DNA of 64,000 bases. It comes from Psychrobacter nivimaris (GTDB lineage Bacteria; Pseudomonadota; Gammaproteobacteria; Pseudomonadales; Moraxellaceae). Position 1 is the first letter of the stretch. Every line of letters begins with the position of its first letter. The stretch is from positions 33,374 to 97,373 of the forward strand of contig NZ_VZIZ01000022.1 of assembly GCF_009812035.1 (NCBI RefSeq). Reading direction: 5' to 3'. Positions 28,781-37,711 of this stretch are shown here, piece by piece. A program made the translations under genes and the position numbers. The notes beneath the pieces are model-generated. The model saw only the letters and a program-made list of their open reading frames with translations. It made no database searches and was not told the DNA's origin.

Positions 28781-28810
28781 TGTATTTTTGATACATAAAA
28801 GCATGCTACT

Positions 28811-28837
28811 AACCGTCAATTATAATGGCGGTTTTTT
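28811..28837 (+). terminator. rsmA: Terminator of rsmA
   Basis: AACCGTC (28811-28817) pairs with GGCGGTT (28827-28833) with one G-U pair, followed by a run of T. Confidence 0.8.
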
Positions 28838-28936
28838 ATGCTTTATTTTTATGACTAGGGCGTGTCTTCAATTGGATAAGCCCTAAATAATAGTTACAAT
28901 ACCGCATCTATTGAGTCGATGCGAGAAATACAAGTT

Positions 28937-29392
28937 ATGGCAAGAAAAGCATTAACAGATACGCTTTGGGATCAATTGCAATCGACGATGATAAAGTACG
29001 GCTGCTATCAAACTCAAAACAGCCGAGAGATCATGGAAGCCATACTGTGGAAACTACGCACAGGGGCGCCTTGGCGTGACATACCTGAAGAATTATGTTC
29101 GTGGAAAACAGCCTATAGTCGTTTCAACCGCTGGTCGAAAACTGGCTTATGGGCGGATTTTTTTTTGGCTTACGAAAAGAAGTTGATACGGAATGGGTAT
29201 TCACAGACGGAAGCTATGTTCGCTGTCATCAGCATGCAAGTGGAGCTCGGCTTGGTGAAGAACGAGCAATTGGACAAAGCCGTGGCGGAGCAACTACAAA
29301 GATACACCTATCCTGTGATGCCGATGGATATCCGCTCAATTTTAAAATCACTGGGGGTGACGTCCACGACAGTCAAGTTGCAGGTGAATTGA
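28937..29392 (+). CDS. IS5-family transposase, N-terminal frame (OrfA)
   Basis: Encodes the DUF4096-type N-terminal domain: DTLWDQLQSTMIKYGCYQTQ, then WKLRTGAPWRDIPEELCSWKTAYSRFNRW. I place the start at the ATG at 28937 (MARKALTD); an ATG six codons upstream at 28919 is in frame. After residue ADFF the frame runs through a T-run and continues out of phase without DDE residues, so the functional product needs a shift into OrfB. Confidence 0.85.
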   Translation: MARKALTDTLWDQLQSTMIKYGCYQTQNSREIMEAILWKLRTGAPWRDIPEELCSWKTAYSRFNRWSKTGLWADFFLAYEKKLIRNGYSQTEAMFAVISMQVELGLVKNEQLDKAVAEQLQRYTYPVMPMDIRSILKSLGVTSTTVKLQVN

Positions 29393-29688
29393 TTGACATG
29401 ATTGGACAAGCTGATTACTTTATTGCTGACAAGGGCTATGACTCAGAGGCTATCAGAGATAAAGCTCGAAGCCATAATATGATACCTGTCATCCCTAAAA
29501 GGAAGAATGCCAAACAGCCTAATCCAGAATTTGATAGCTACTTATACAAGCTACGTCATCTTGTTGAAAATATGTTTGCAAGGCTCAAGCATTTTCGTAG
29601 TATCGCTACTCGCTATGAAAAGTTAGCTCGTAATTTTAAGTCAATGCTTTATCTGGCGTGTACTATCGTTCATTGTAAGATGAATTGA
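29149..29688 (+). CDS. IS5-family transposase, DDE domain frame (OrfB)
   Basis: Contains the catalytic core: Asp in VFTDGSYVRCHQ, Asp in YFIADKGYDSEAIR and Glu in LRHLVENMFARLKHFR, with the DDE_Tnp_1 ending. The ATG at 29149 is probably not the real start. The zero-frame OrfA meets a run of nine T at 29158-29166 containing T TTT TTG, a canonical -1 slippery heptamer that joins the frames. The TGA stop lies inside the right terminal repeat. Confidence 0.88.
   Translation: MGGFFFGLRKEVDTEWVFTDGSYVRCHQHASGARLGEERAIGQSRGGATTKIHLSCDADGYPLNFKITGGDVHDSQVAGELIDMIGQADYFIADKGYDSEAIRDKARSHNMIPVIPKRKNAKQPNPEFDSYLYKLRHLVENMFARLKHFRSIATRYEKLARNFKSMLYLACTIVHCKMN
29158..29166 (+). promoter_or_regulatory. 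Programmed -1 ribosomal frameshift site in the transposase
   Basis: Nine consecutive T residues within OrfA. In the zero frame they read T TTT TTG, a heptamer allowing both tRNAs to re-pair after slipping back one base, which moves ribosomes from OrfA into OrfB. Confidence 0.75.
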
Positions 29689-29764
29689 AGACACGCCCTA
29701 GTACTTAAGTATTTATTTCTTATCGAGCTGTCTTTAACTATCGTATTTAAATCGTTGAGGTGTT

Positions 29765-30601
29765 ATGAGTTTTCGCCATCAGTATGTTATCGGTGACTTA
29801 CAAGGTTGCTATGCTGCATATCTACAATTGCTAAAGACACTGGATTTCGATCCTGCCCAAGACAAATTATGGTTTGCTGGTGATTTGGTAGCACGCGGCG
29901 AGGACTCATTGAACACGCTGCGCCATGTCAAAGCGTTGTGTGAGCAAGGCGCTGCGGCAACGGTATTGGGCAATCATGATCTTAATTTGATAGCAGTCTG
30001 GCGCGGGGCCGCCAAGCTTAAAAATAAAGACAAAACAGCACCTATCTTTGCTGCGGATGACTGTGATGAGTTACTCGAATGGTTACGCAGGCAGCCGATA
30101 TTAGCCTATCCTGATGAGTGCACGGTGTTGGTACATGCGGGTATTCCACCGCATTGGAGTATTGAAGCTGCCGCAGGATATGCACAGCAATTAGAAGCTC
30201 AGCTGCAAAGTAGATTGGAGCAGCTCGACCAATTGCTACCGAATCTATATAGCAAAGAAGCGGATGAATGGCATGCAGGTATCGAAGGATTTACCAAGAT
30301 GCGTGCAATTGCTAATTACTTTACGCGTATGCGCTTGTGTAAGCAGGACGGGTCACTTGAGTTTAGCTTTTCAGCAGGTTTAGATGAGGCTATGCCAACC
30401 GATTTTTTGCCTTGGTTTGAGTGGCAAGTACCGCGCACTCGTAAGATACTATTTGGACATTGGGCTGCGCTAAAAGGCGAAATTGATTTGCCACATGCGC
30501 GCGCACTCGACGGTGGCTGCGTGTGGGGTAATTATCTATTGGCTTATCGATTGGGTGACGGCAAGGTTTTTACTTCAAGCGCACAGTGCCCGAGTCCATA
30601 A
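29765..30601 (+). CDS. apaH: Symmetrical bis(5'-nucleosyl)-tetraphosphatase
   Basis: Hydrolyses Ap4A to two ADP and also decaps NpnN-RNA. Metallophosphatase motifs: YVIGDLQGCY, FAGDLVARGEDS, VLGNHDLNLIAV, VHAGIPP and FGHWAALKG. 278 residues, full length. In E. coli apaG lies between rsmA and apaH; here no apaG is present at that place, only the IS element. Start ATG at 29765 after GAGGTGTT. Confidence 0.95.
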   Translation: MSFRHQYVIGDLQGCYAAYLQLLKTLDFDPAQDKLWFAGDLVARGEDSLNTLRHVKALCEQGAAATVLGNHDLNLIAVWRGAAKLKNKDKTAPIFAADDCDELLEWLRRQPILAYPDECTVLVHAGIPPHWSIEAAAGYAQQLEAQLQSRLEQLDQLLPNLYSKEADEWHAGIEGFTKMRAIANYFTRMRLCKQDGSLEFSFSAGLDEAMPTDFLPWFEWQVPRTRKILFGHWAALKGEIDLPHARALDGGCVWGNYLLAYRLGDGKVFTSSAQCPSP

Positions 30602-30956
30602 AGAGGGTTATAAGCGTCTTAATATATAAGGCTAAATAAACAGTCTGTTATAAGTAGTTCCATTATACCAGTCTATTTTAAGTGGTATGTTAATGGGTTT
30701 GAGAGGTAAAATACCTGGTTCCCTTGGAGTATACTCATGTAGAACTGCATGTAATAACACTAATTTGGACTTTGATAATGAAAAAGGATAAACCATACAT
30801 TGTTGTGGTTTAATATTGTTGTAACAACGGTAACTTTACTTATTTAATAGAAGAAAAAACAAAATCAATTAGCGATGTTTAAACTGGTATTCATTGATGG
30901 TCACTTTAATTAGATATAAAGTAAGTAAACAAAAAGTCAGTAAGGTAATTGATAAC

Positions 30957-31349
30957 GTGTCTAAACGAACCATAAGTATGTTGGCTAAAGAACTGAGTGT
31001 AAATGTCGAAACAATTCGCTTTTATGAACGCAAAGGCTTAATTAAACAACCACCAAAGCCTATGCAGGGCTATAGACATTACCCGAAAGAAACGGTAAAT
31101 AGAATACATTTTATCAAGCGTTCTCAAGAATTAGGTTTTACGCTAAATGAGATTGAAGGGTTACTTGCGTTAAACGATAGTCCATGTAGTAAAGTACAAG
31201 AATTAGCTAATAAAAAACTGATCGCAGTACAAAAAAAGATGGCTGACTTGTTGTTGTTAGAACACGCTTTGGAAGAACATTTAGGACAATGCCAAAATAA
31301 TGATGACGATAGCCACTGCCCAATAATTGATTCGTTGCAACCGAAGTAA
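30957..31349 (+). CDS. merR: Mercuric resistance regulator MerR
   Basis: MerR-family HTH repressor/activator. The winged helix reads SMLAKELSVNVETIRFYERKGLI. The three Hg(II)-ligand cysteines occur in SPCSKVQ, LGQCQNN and SHCPIID, matching C82/C117/C126 of Tn501 MerR. I choose the GTG at 30957 because family alignment starts about there (SKRTISMLAK). An ATG at 30897 would add 20 unconserved residues. Unlike Tn501, merR reads in the same direction as the structural genes and lies about 190 bp upstream of merT. Confidence 0.92.
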   Translation: MSKRTISMLAKELSVNVETIRFYERKGLIKQPPKPMQGYRHYPKETVNRIHFIKRSQELGFTLNEIEGLLALNDSPCSKVQELANKKLIAVQKKMADLLLLEHALEEHLGQCQNNDDDSHCPIIDSLQPK

Positions 31350-31480
31350 ATGATTCACTTAACTACCATTTCCCACTAAAACAGCATATCCAATTTTACT
31401 TCTGCGCCTTAATTCAAGTTAGCTTATTCCCCGTATCTGTCGTAGCAGATTATCAAAGATAAATTTTTTATAAATCACCC

Positions 31481-31512
31481 TTGACTCCGTACTTAGGTAC
31501 ATGCAATACACT
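31481..31512 (+). promoter_or_regulatory. MerR-controlled mer promoter and operator
   Basis: A TTGACT -35 (31481-31486) and TACACT -10 (31507-31512) are 20 bp apart, the over-long spacing that MerR corrects by DNA twisting. Inside the spacer, CCGTAC (31487-31492) and GTACAT (31497-31502) form the central dyad, close to the Tn501 operator CCGTAC-N4-GTACGG. It lies 25 bp upstream of merT. Confidence 0.85.
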
Positions 31513-31536
31513 TGCATTATCTAATGAGGTATCTAT

Positions 31537-31884
31537 ATGAATCAAAAAGAATCAAACCTTCCAATGATAGGAGGCATCATAGCAGCATTAGGCGCAGGCG
31601 TATGCTGTGTAGGTCCTTTGCTCCTGTTATTACTTGGGGTAAGTGGCTCATGGATTGGTAATTTAACTGCATTTGAACCCTATAGGCCATTATTTATCGC
31701 ATTTGTAGTGTTGTTGTTTGGTTACTCAGGTTGGAAAATTTACCGTCCTGTAGAAGAGTGTGAGCCGGGAACGGCCTGTGCAATTCCTAAGAAACAGCAA
31801 CAACGAAAAGTCATTTTCTGGCTGAGCGCTATAGTTGCGACAATTTTAGTGACCAGTAATTATTGGATACTTTTGTTTGCTTAA
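31537..31884 (+). CDS. merT: Mercuric ion transporter MerT
   Basis: A 115-residue inner-membrane protein with three helices. The first carries the vicinal pair in GAGVCCVGPLLLLLLGV; a second cysteine pair is in CEPGTACAIPK on the cytoplasmic loop. It accepts Hg(II) from MerP and passes it to MerA. First structural gene after the mer promoter. Confidence 0.93.
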   Translation: MNQKESNLPMIGGIIAALGAGVCCVGPLLLLLLGVSGSWIGNLTAFEPYRPLFIAFVVLLFGYSGWKIYRPVEECEPGTACAIPKKQQQRKVIFWLSAIVATILVTSNYWILLFA

Positions 31885-31930
31885 TATACAGATCAAGAAA
31901 TTTATAACATTTTAAAATTTGGAGCTAATT

Positions 31931-32215
31931 ATGAAAAAATTATTATTAACCGCACTGCTTTCACTTTCTAGTTTTGGTGCTTTTGCTGAAGTAAAAACAG
32001 TTACACTGGAAGTGCCAACGATGAACTGTGCGACATGTCCAATCACAGTTAAAAAGTCATTAGAAAATGTTGATGGCGTTGAAAATGCGAAAGTTACCTA
32101 CAAGCCTAAGCTAGCTGTTGTTTCTTTTGATGACACTAAAACCAACATCAATGCATTAATTGCAGCGACTACCAACGCTGGCTACCCTTCAAATTTAAAA
32201 AGTGAAAATAAGTAA
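31931..32215 (+). CDS. merP: Periplasmic mercury-binding protein MerP
   Basis: A 94-residue HMA-domain protein. The signal peptide MKKLLLTALLSLSSFGAFA is followed by the metal site PTMNCATCPITVKKSL (MxCxxC). I use the ATG at 31931, which has GGAG at 31921-31924; an in-frame TTG at 31919 would overlap that site. Captures Hg(II) in the periplasm for MerT/MerC. Confidence 0.94.
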   Translation: MKKLLLTALLSLSSFGAFAEVKTVTLEVPTMNCATCPITVKKSLENVDGVENAKVTYKPKLAVVSFDDTKTNINALIAATTNAGYPSNLKSENK

Positions 32216-32286
32216 TATTTAGCCCCTTAGAACTAGTTACGCGTATCGGAGATAAAGCAGGCTCTATAGGTGCACTTGTTTCGGCA

Positions 32287-32634
32287 ATGGGATGCGCCAT
32301 GTGTTTTCCCGCGATAGCTAGTCTTGGTGCGGCAATTGGGATGGGATTTCTTAGTCAGTGGGAAGGGGTATTTATCAATACGTTGTTACCACTGTTTGCA
32401 GTATTAGCGCTGGCAATGAATATCTTAGGCTGGTTTAGCCATCGTCAATGGCACCGTAGTTTTATCGGTTCAATTGGCCCCATTTTGGTTTTACTCTCTT
32501 TATACCCTTGGTTCCAGTACGGGTGGAGTTCATACGTTACTTATACGGGGCTAGGACTAATGGTTGCTGTATCAATTTGGGACATGGTTTCTCCTGCGAA
32601 TAAACGCTGTGATGATGAAACTTGTACCGCTTAA
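32287..32634 (+). CDS. merC: Mercury transporter MerC (start codon uncertain)
   Basis: Four-helix mercury uptake protein. MGCAMCFPAIASLGAAIGMGFLSQ contains the Cys pair, followed by LGWFSHRQWHRS and SIWDMVSPANKRC as in Tn21 MerC. The first ATG in frame is 32287. However, the frame is open and MerC-like upstream of it (TRIGDKAGSIGALVSA), back to about 32227. No ATG, GTG or TTG exists there; an ATA at 32215-32217 overlaps the merP stop. Either a rare start is used or the N-terminal residues are lost. Confidence 0.85.
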   Translation: MGCAMCFPAIASLGAAIGMGFLSQWEGVFINTLLPLFAVLALAMNILGWFSHRQWHRSFIGSIGPILVLLSLYPWFQYGWSSYVTYTGLGLMVAVSIWDMVSPANKRCDDETCTA

Positions 32635-32651
32635 CTTTTTAAGAAGAATAA

Positions 32652-34094
<1,443 letters not shown>

Positions 34095-34476
34095 TCATTT
34101 AACGGTAATGTACTTACAGAAATGTTAATGGAGTGCCATTAATAGCTGTTATTTCAAATAATTTTCTAGCGGTTTTTTCTCAAAATCTGAGACCTTCCTA
34201 AATTTTGTGTAAGTATTTAATCTAAACGTCAGTTACACAGAATCTGGGATGGTCTCCATAACAGTACTTATAGAAATCAAAAATAAGCTAATTCACTCTC
34301 GAAAAACTCACTGGATGTACACAACGAAGTACACCGATGTTGCTTCAATAACTCAAACTATTGCTATCATTAGCATACAGTCCAAGATTCAAGTCCTTAC
34401 TAGGGTACCGAACCAGTGAAAGCACCTGATTGGTTCGCTGTAGGTACATCTTAATATGATAATACCTTTAAAGTAT
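34095..34476. other. Non-coding region downstream of merA
   Basis: 382 bp with no gene. It holds the IS256-like relic at 34189-34256 and a 7-bp stem CGAACCA/TGGTTCG (34409-34437) without a T-run. No clear mer terminator or transposon end was found. Confidence 0.4.
34189..34256. repeat. Internally deleted IS256-family-like element (68 bp)
   Basis: The two edges are inverted repeats: the left 24 bp begin GAGACCTTCCTAAATTTTGT and the right edge, read in reverse, begins GAGACCATCCCAGATTCTGT. They match at about 20 of 24 positions including a shared TGTGTAA. This layout (CCTAAATTTTGTGTAA near the end) recalls IS256-family termini. Only about 20 bp remain between the repeats and no target duplication is visible. 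Confidence 0.5.
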
Positions 34477-34836
34477 TTAGTTTAGCTGGTTCATATCCTT
34501 GTCTATCAGAGTAGAGTGGTCAATTTTAAATATTGGATACACATCAATAATAGTAAGTCTTTTAGCGTATAAATCCTGATAATTCAGATATTCTATAATG
34601 ATCTGATTTTCATATATCATGACCCTCATCGCTCCTTCTTCATATATCTTAAATATTAATGCTTCATCTTGATATATATAAGCAGATATTGAGTTCTGAA
34701 TATCACTGATAGAAAAAACCATTTTTTTATTTTGTGTATCAATGAATGTGGATTCTAGCAAACCATCATTATCTATATGACTCTCGCATCCAAACATCTC
34801 CATAAAATCTACATCTTTAGGATAAAAGAACGACAT
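34477..34836 (-). CDS. Hypothetical protein, AT-rich orphan
   Basis: A 119-residue acidic soluble protein, rich in Ile/Tyr/Asp, with no signal peptide or membrane segment (FFYPKDVDFMEMFGCESHID ... IIEYLNYQDLYAKRLTIID). I do not recognise it. The start is the ATG at 34836 with GGAAAG just upstream; a TTG at 34854 is an unlikely alternative. It is AT-rich, single, and placed beside the mer cluster, so it may be part of the acquired DNA. Its alternating hydrophobic pattern suggests a beta-rich fold; immunity-like small proteins can look like this, but nothing specific supports that. Confidence 0.5.
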   Translation of the reverse strand: MSFFYPKDVDFMEMFGCESHIDNDGLLESTFIDTQNKKMVFSISDIQNSISAYIYQDEALIFKIYEEGAMRVMIYENQIIIEYLNYQDLYAKRLTIIDVYPIFKIDHSTLIDKDMNQLN

Positions 34837-35029
34837 TTTCTTTCCTATGATCAAAGTCTGTGGTCAATTAATTTAGTACAATTTAGGATGATAGACAAAA
34901 GAATGCTAATTATATAGCCAATGCTTCGCTACCTTTATAGCGCATCGAACATACTCTGATAACAGACGTTATGACAAATAATTTTAGTAACAACAGTCGA
35001 TCGAGCAAAAACCCACCGCAACTACCTAT

Positions 35030-37474
35030 TTAACTAGGCAGCTTTGGTGGTTTTTTAGGTTTTGGTAGAGGTGTTTTTGCGTCACCAGTCTGCTTGTCAT
35101 CAGAGTCAGTGTGGTATGGCTCATCACTAACGACATCGCTATCAATCGCACTTATCGTTTTGGTGGCCTTATCGTATTGGATATCATCGGTATAAGGAAC
35201 GCTGTTTAGTTCGTCATCGACTAAACCATCATCCAGATCCATGATCTTTTCAGGAGAGTTATACGGCTGCGTATGCTCATCTGTCGGCTGTTTTTCATAG
35301 TTGATGTCGGTATTCGTCTGGGAGTGTTGAGCATCAGCATGTTTAGATTCAGGCAAGATTCTGACATCGGACAAACGCCTCACCACATAATTACTTGGTA
35401 TAGATTTGCCATTTTTTTGTGCGGAAGTGTCATCAAATATCATGTGACCCTGACTGTCGATACGCGCATATTTCATTGGCTTATCACGTGGCCAGAAAAA
35501 GTCAGACGGATGACTAATAATATGGCCAAACACCAGTTTTGTGAGGCGACTCCATTCAAAAAAGCGAACTTCTTTAGAACGTAGGGCGACAAACAGTGCC
35601 AGTGAAAAGCTAACGATTAAGTTGACCAGACCAATAAGTGCCACACCAAGTATAGAAATTAGAATGAGGCTCCAGCTGATATCATCAGCAGATATGTTGA
35701 ATAGTCCGTGTGCCAAGTTTGCTGAAGCAAAGGCAATGTGACGAATATCAATTGGTAAGCCGAAGATATAGCCGATAGTCGCGGTACTACCTAAGAACAC
35801 CCCGAATAAGAAGTTACCCATGATAGCGCCCAAATTGGCTTCTATAAAGCCGCCTAAACGCTGAAGCCATGAACTAGGCAATATGTATTTTAATAATTTG
35901 TGACGTTGTATACGCGCGCCTACGTTGTTATAAACTGCCAAGTTATCGTAGTAGCCGGCAATCAAACCAGATAAGAACAGGTAAACCCCAGCAATGGCAG
36001 CATGGGGCAGTGCTAATGAGTGGAACGGGTCGAGATCATGTAGCAAGTGTCCTGCTTTTTCGGTATCAATCATTGGCGCGCCAGTATATTGCAACCAAGC
36101 AAAAGAGATAATCAAAGCGACGGGTACGGCCAACATGACGTTACCCATGATAGCGATAAACTGGGTACGCAAGATATCGACGACCAATTCTGATAGCTTA
36201 GTTAACTGATGTGATTTTTTACCAGAGCCTTCAGATATGGTGGAGGCAATCGCAGCCGCGGTCATGGCGGGCTGCTTGGTCGCTACTGTGCCGCGAATAA
36301 CATGAATAAATACGAAACCCAACCCATAAATCATACTGTTGATGAACGCGCGACCCATGGGTGCGAGCGCTAAGTGATACGCCAGTATTTTTATGGTTGC
36401 CATAAATGCGATGATAAAGCCACCGATAGAGGCTTTTTTGAGCATTTTTTGATAGCCAGCTTTATCGGTACTAATATAATGCTCACCGACGCGGCTGGCA
36501 TTTTCTGTGACTTTTCGAGAGAGCAGTTTGGTATTGTTATCAATCAAATAACCAATACTATAGCGCTGATTAGCCGTAGTGATGAGCGCCTGTATCAGTT
36601 CGATAACAGCGCGATCTCGCTTTTGATTATCGTCTGTGACCAGCTCAGTCAAAATTCGCATACGCTGCAAGCTTTGATCTAAACGCAGCATCATATTAGT
36701 CAAACGGATAGAGATACCAGTTTTATAAATCCGCTTGCGTACGGTAGCGACGATATCTTCGCACTGTTCAAGCATAACCAATAGAGGTGCAGGATCGACT
36801 GCTTGCTCAGGCGTAATATCTGTCAAGGTATCAAGCTCATGTGCTTGACGATATTGATTGACGAAGAGTACGGCTTCTTGATTTTGTGCAACGAAAGATG
36901 CGGAATAGTTCAGTATTTGTGGATAGGACTCCATCAAATCAGGATGCAAGCCGATACCGCTGATGCGATAAGACAAAATGATAATGGCGTTTAAAATACT
37001 ATTTTTTGCAGTAGCCACTAGATTTAAATGTTTCTCTTCTACGCGAACCAGCTCAACCAGTTTGTCCCATTTTTCCTTTTCAATATTGGCCAGCCAACGT
37101 TCATCAGAGCGTTTATTAAATAAGTAGCCCACCAATTCAACGACAGAGTCATCTTGCGGTAATAATGGTAAAAACCGATGGCCTATTAAACGGCGTAAAC
37201 TGTTGAAGAATCCTTGATCGGACATGATACCAGTATCGGTATACAACGCAATTTGTCGATATTGGATAATCAGTTTTAGCACAAAACTAGACAGCCCATC
37301 TCCATATTCTGGATGCTGATGTATGATATCAATAAGGGATTGAATTTTTTCGTTGGCCAATGCAGGTTCTTTATCACTGACTCGTAGCTCATCAATCAAG
37401 CGTTTGAGTACCGCAGGATCTGGCACGTCGCTCAAGGCGGTAATCTGTTGTAAAATGCGTTTTAATTCTGACAC
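35030..37474 (-). CDS. Gcr-type 'site-specific recombinase' family membrane protein
   Basis: An 814-residue protein of the SpecificRecomb (Gcr) family. The N-terminal about 330 residues are helical and soluble. A set of about seven hydrophobic segments follows (for example GGFIIAFMATIKILAYHLAL, IMGNVMLAVPVALIISFAWL). The signature GAIMGNFLFGVFLGSTATIG then GLPIDIRHIAFASANLAHGLF comes next, and the tail is acidic, Asp/Thr-rich, ending in KPKKPPKLPS. The family name comes from a gonococcal pilin-variation report. The many membrane spans and lack of recombinase motifs make DNA recombination doubtful; a membrane role seems likelier (inference). Confidence 0.8.
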   Translation of the reverse strand: MSELKRILQQITALSDVPDPAVLKRLIDELRVSDKEPALANEKIQSLIDIIHQHPEYGDGLSSFVLKLIIQYRQIALYTDTGIMSDQGFFNSLRRLIGHRFLPLLPQDDSVVELVGYLFNKRSDERWLANIEKEKWDKLVELVRVEEKHLNLVATAKNSILNAIIILSYRISGIGLHPDLMESYPQILNYSASFVAQNQEAVLFVNQYRQAHELDTLTDITPEQAVDPAPLLVMLEQCEDIVATVRKRIYKTGISIRLTNMMLRLDQSLQRMRILTELVTDDNQKRDRAVIELIQALITTANQRYSIGYLIDNNTKLLSRKVTENASRVGEHYISTDKAGYQKMLKKASIGGFIIAFMATIKILAYHLALAPMGRAFINSMIYGLGFVFIHVIRGTVATKQPAMTAAAIASTISEGSGKKSHQLTKLSELVVDILRTQFIAIMGNVMLAVPVALIISFAWLQYTGAPMIDTEKAGHLLHDLDPFHSLALPHAAIAGVYLFLSGLIAGYYDNLAVYNNVGARIQRHKLLKYILPSSWLQRLGGFIEANLGAIMGNFLFGVFLGSTATIGYIFGLPIDIRHIAFASANLAHGLFNISADDISWSLILISILGVALIGLVNLIVSFSLALFVALRSKEVRFFEWSRLTKLVFGHIISHPSDFFWPRDKPMKYARIDSQGHMIFDDTSAQKNGKSIPSNYVVRRLSDVRILPESKHADAQHSQTNTDINYEKQPTDEHTQPYNSPEKIMDLDDGLVDDELNSVPYTDDIQYDKATKTISAIDSDVVSDEPYHTDSDDKQTGDAKTPLPKPKKPPKLPS

Positions 37475-37649
37475 GTCGCACCCTTTATCATGGTTGTTTC
37501 AATCGTTTTTATTATTTAAGTCGGTATAAGTGGTTGAGTAATGTTTGCCAATCGTTCAATTGTAGTCGAGCGACATCTTGTCTTGCGTTATTTTAATCGG
37601 AACTGCCAATTGATATTGAATTATTTTGTTAGCAGTTATTTTGACAAAA

Positions 37650-37677
37650 AAAAGGACAGTAACACGACTGTCCTTTT
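37650..37677 (-). terminator. Terminator of the first acyl-CoA dehydrogenase gene
   Basis: AAAAGGACAG (37650-37659) pairs with CTGTCCTTTT (37668-37677); on the minus strand it is followed by a long T-run. Confidence 0.88.
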
Positions 37678-37711
37678 AATCAAGGTATTTTAGGTTAGTT
37701 TTAAAGCTAAC

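Larger units (their letters stand above)
28857..29700 (+). mobile_element. Complete IS5-family (IS427-type) insertion sequence
   Basis: Perfect 17-bp terminal inverted repeats: AGGGCGTGTCTTCAATT at 28857-28873 and its complement at 29683-29699. TA flanks both GGGC...GCCC ends and is the likely target duplication. Length about 840 bp with two overlapping transposase frames, which is typical of the IS427 group. Both repeats are intact, so the element may be recent and active. It lies just after the rsmA terminator and before apaH. Confidence 0.93.

Noticed and set aside
30665..30688. ATACCA/TGGTAT inverted repeat after apaH
   Set aside because: Weak AT-rich stem without a T-run; neither a clear terminator nor a transposon end.
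30777..30815. 11-codon frame (MKKDKPYIVVV) before merR
   Set aside because: No ribosome site and no conserved feature; too short to support.
34409..34437. CGAACCA/TGGTTCG stem downstream of merA
   Set aside because: Seven pairs but a 15-nt loop and no T-run; not convincing as the mer terminator.
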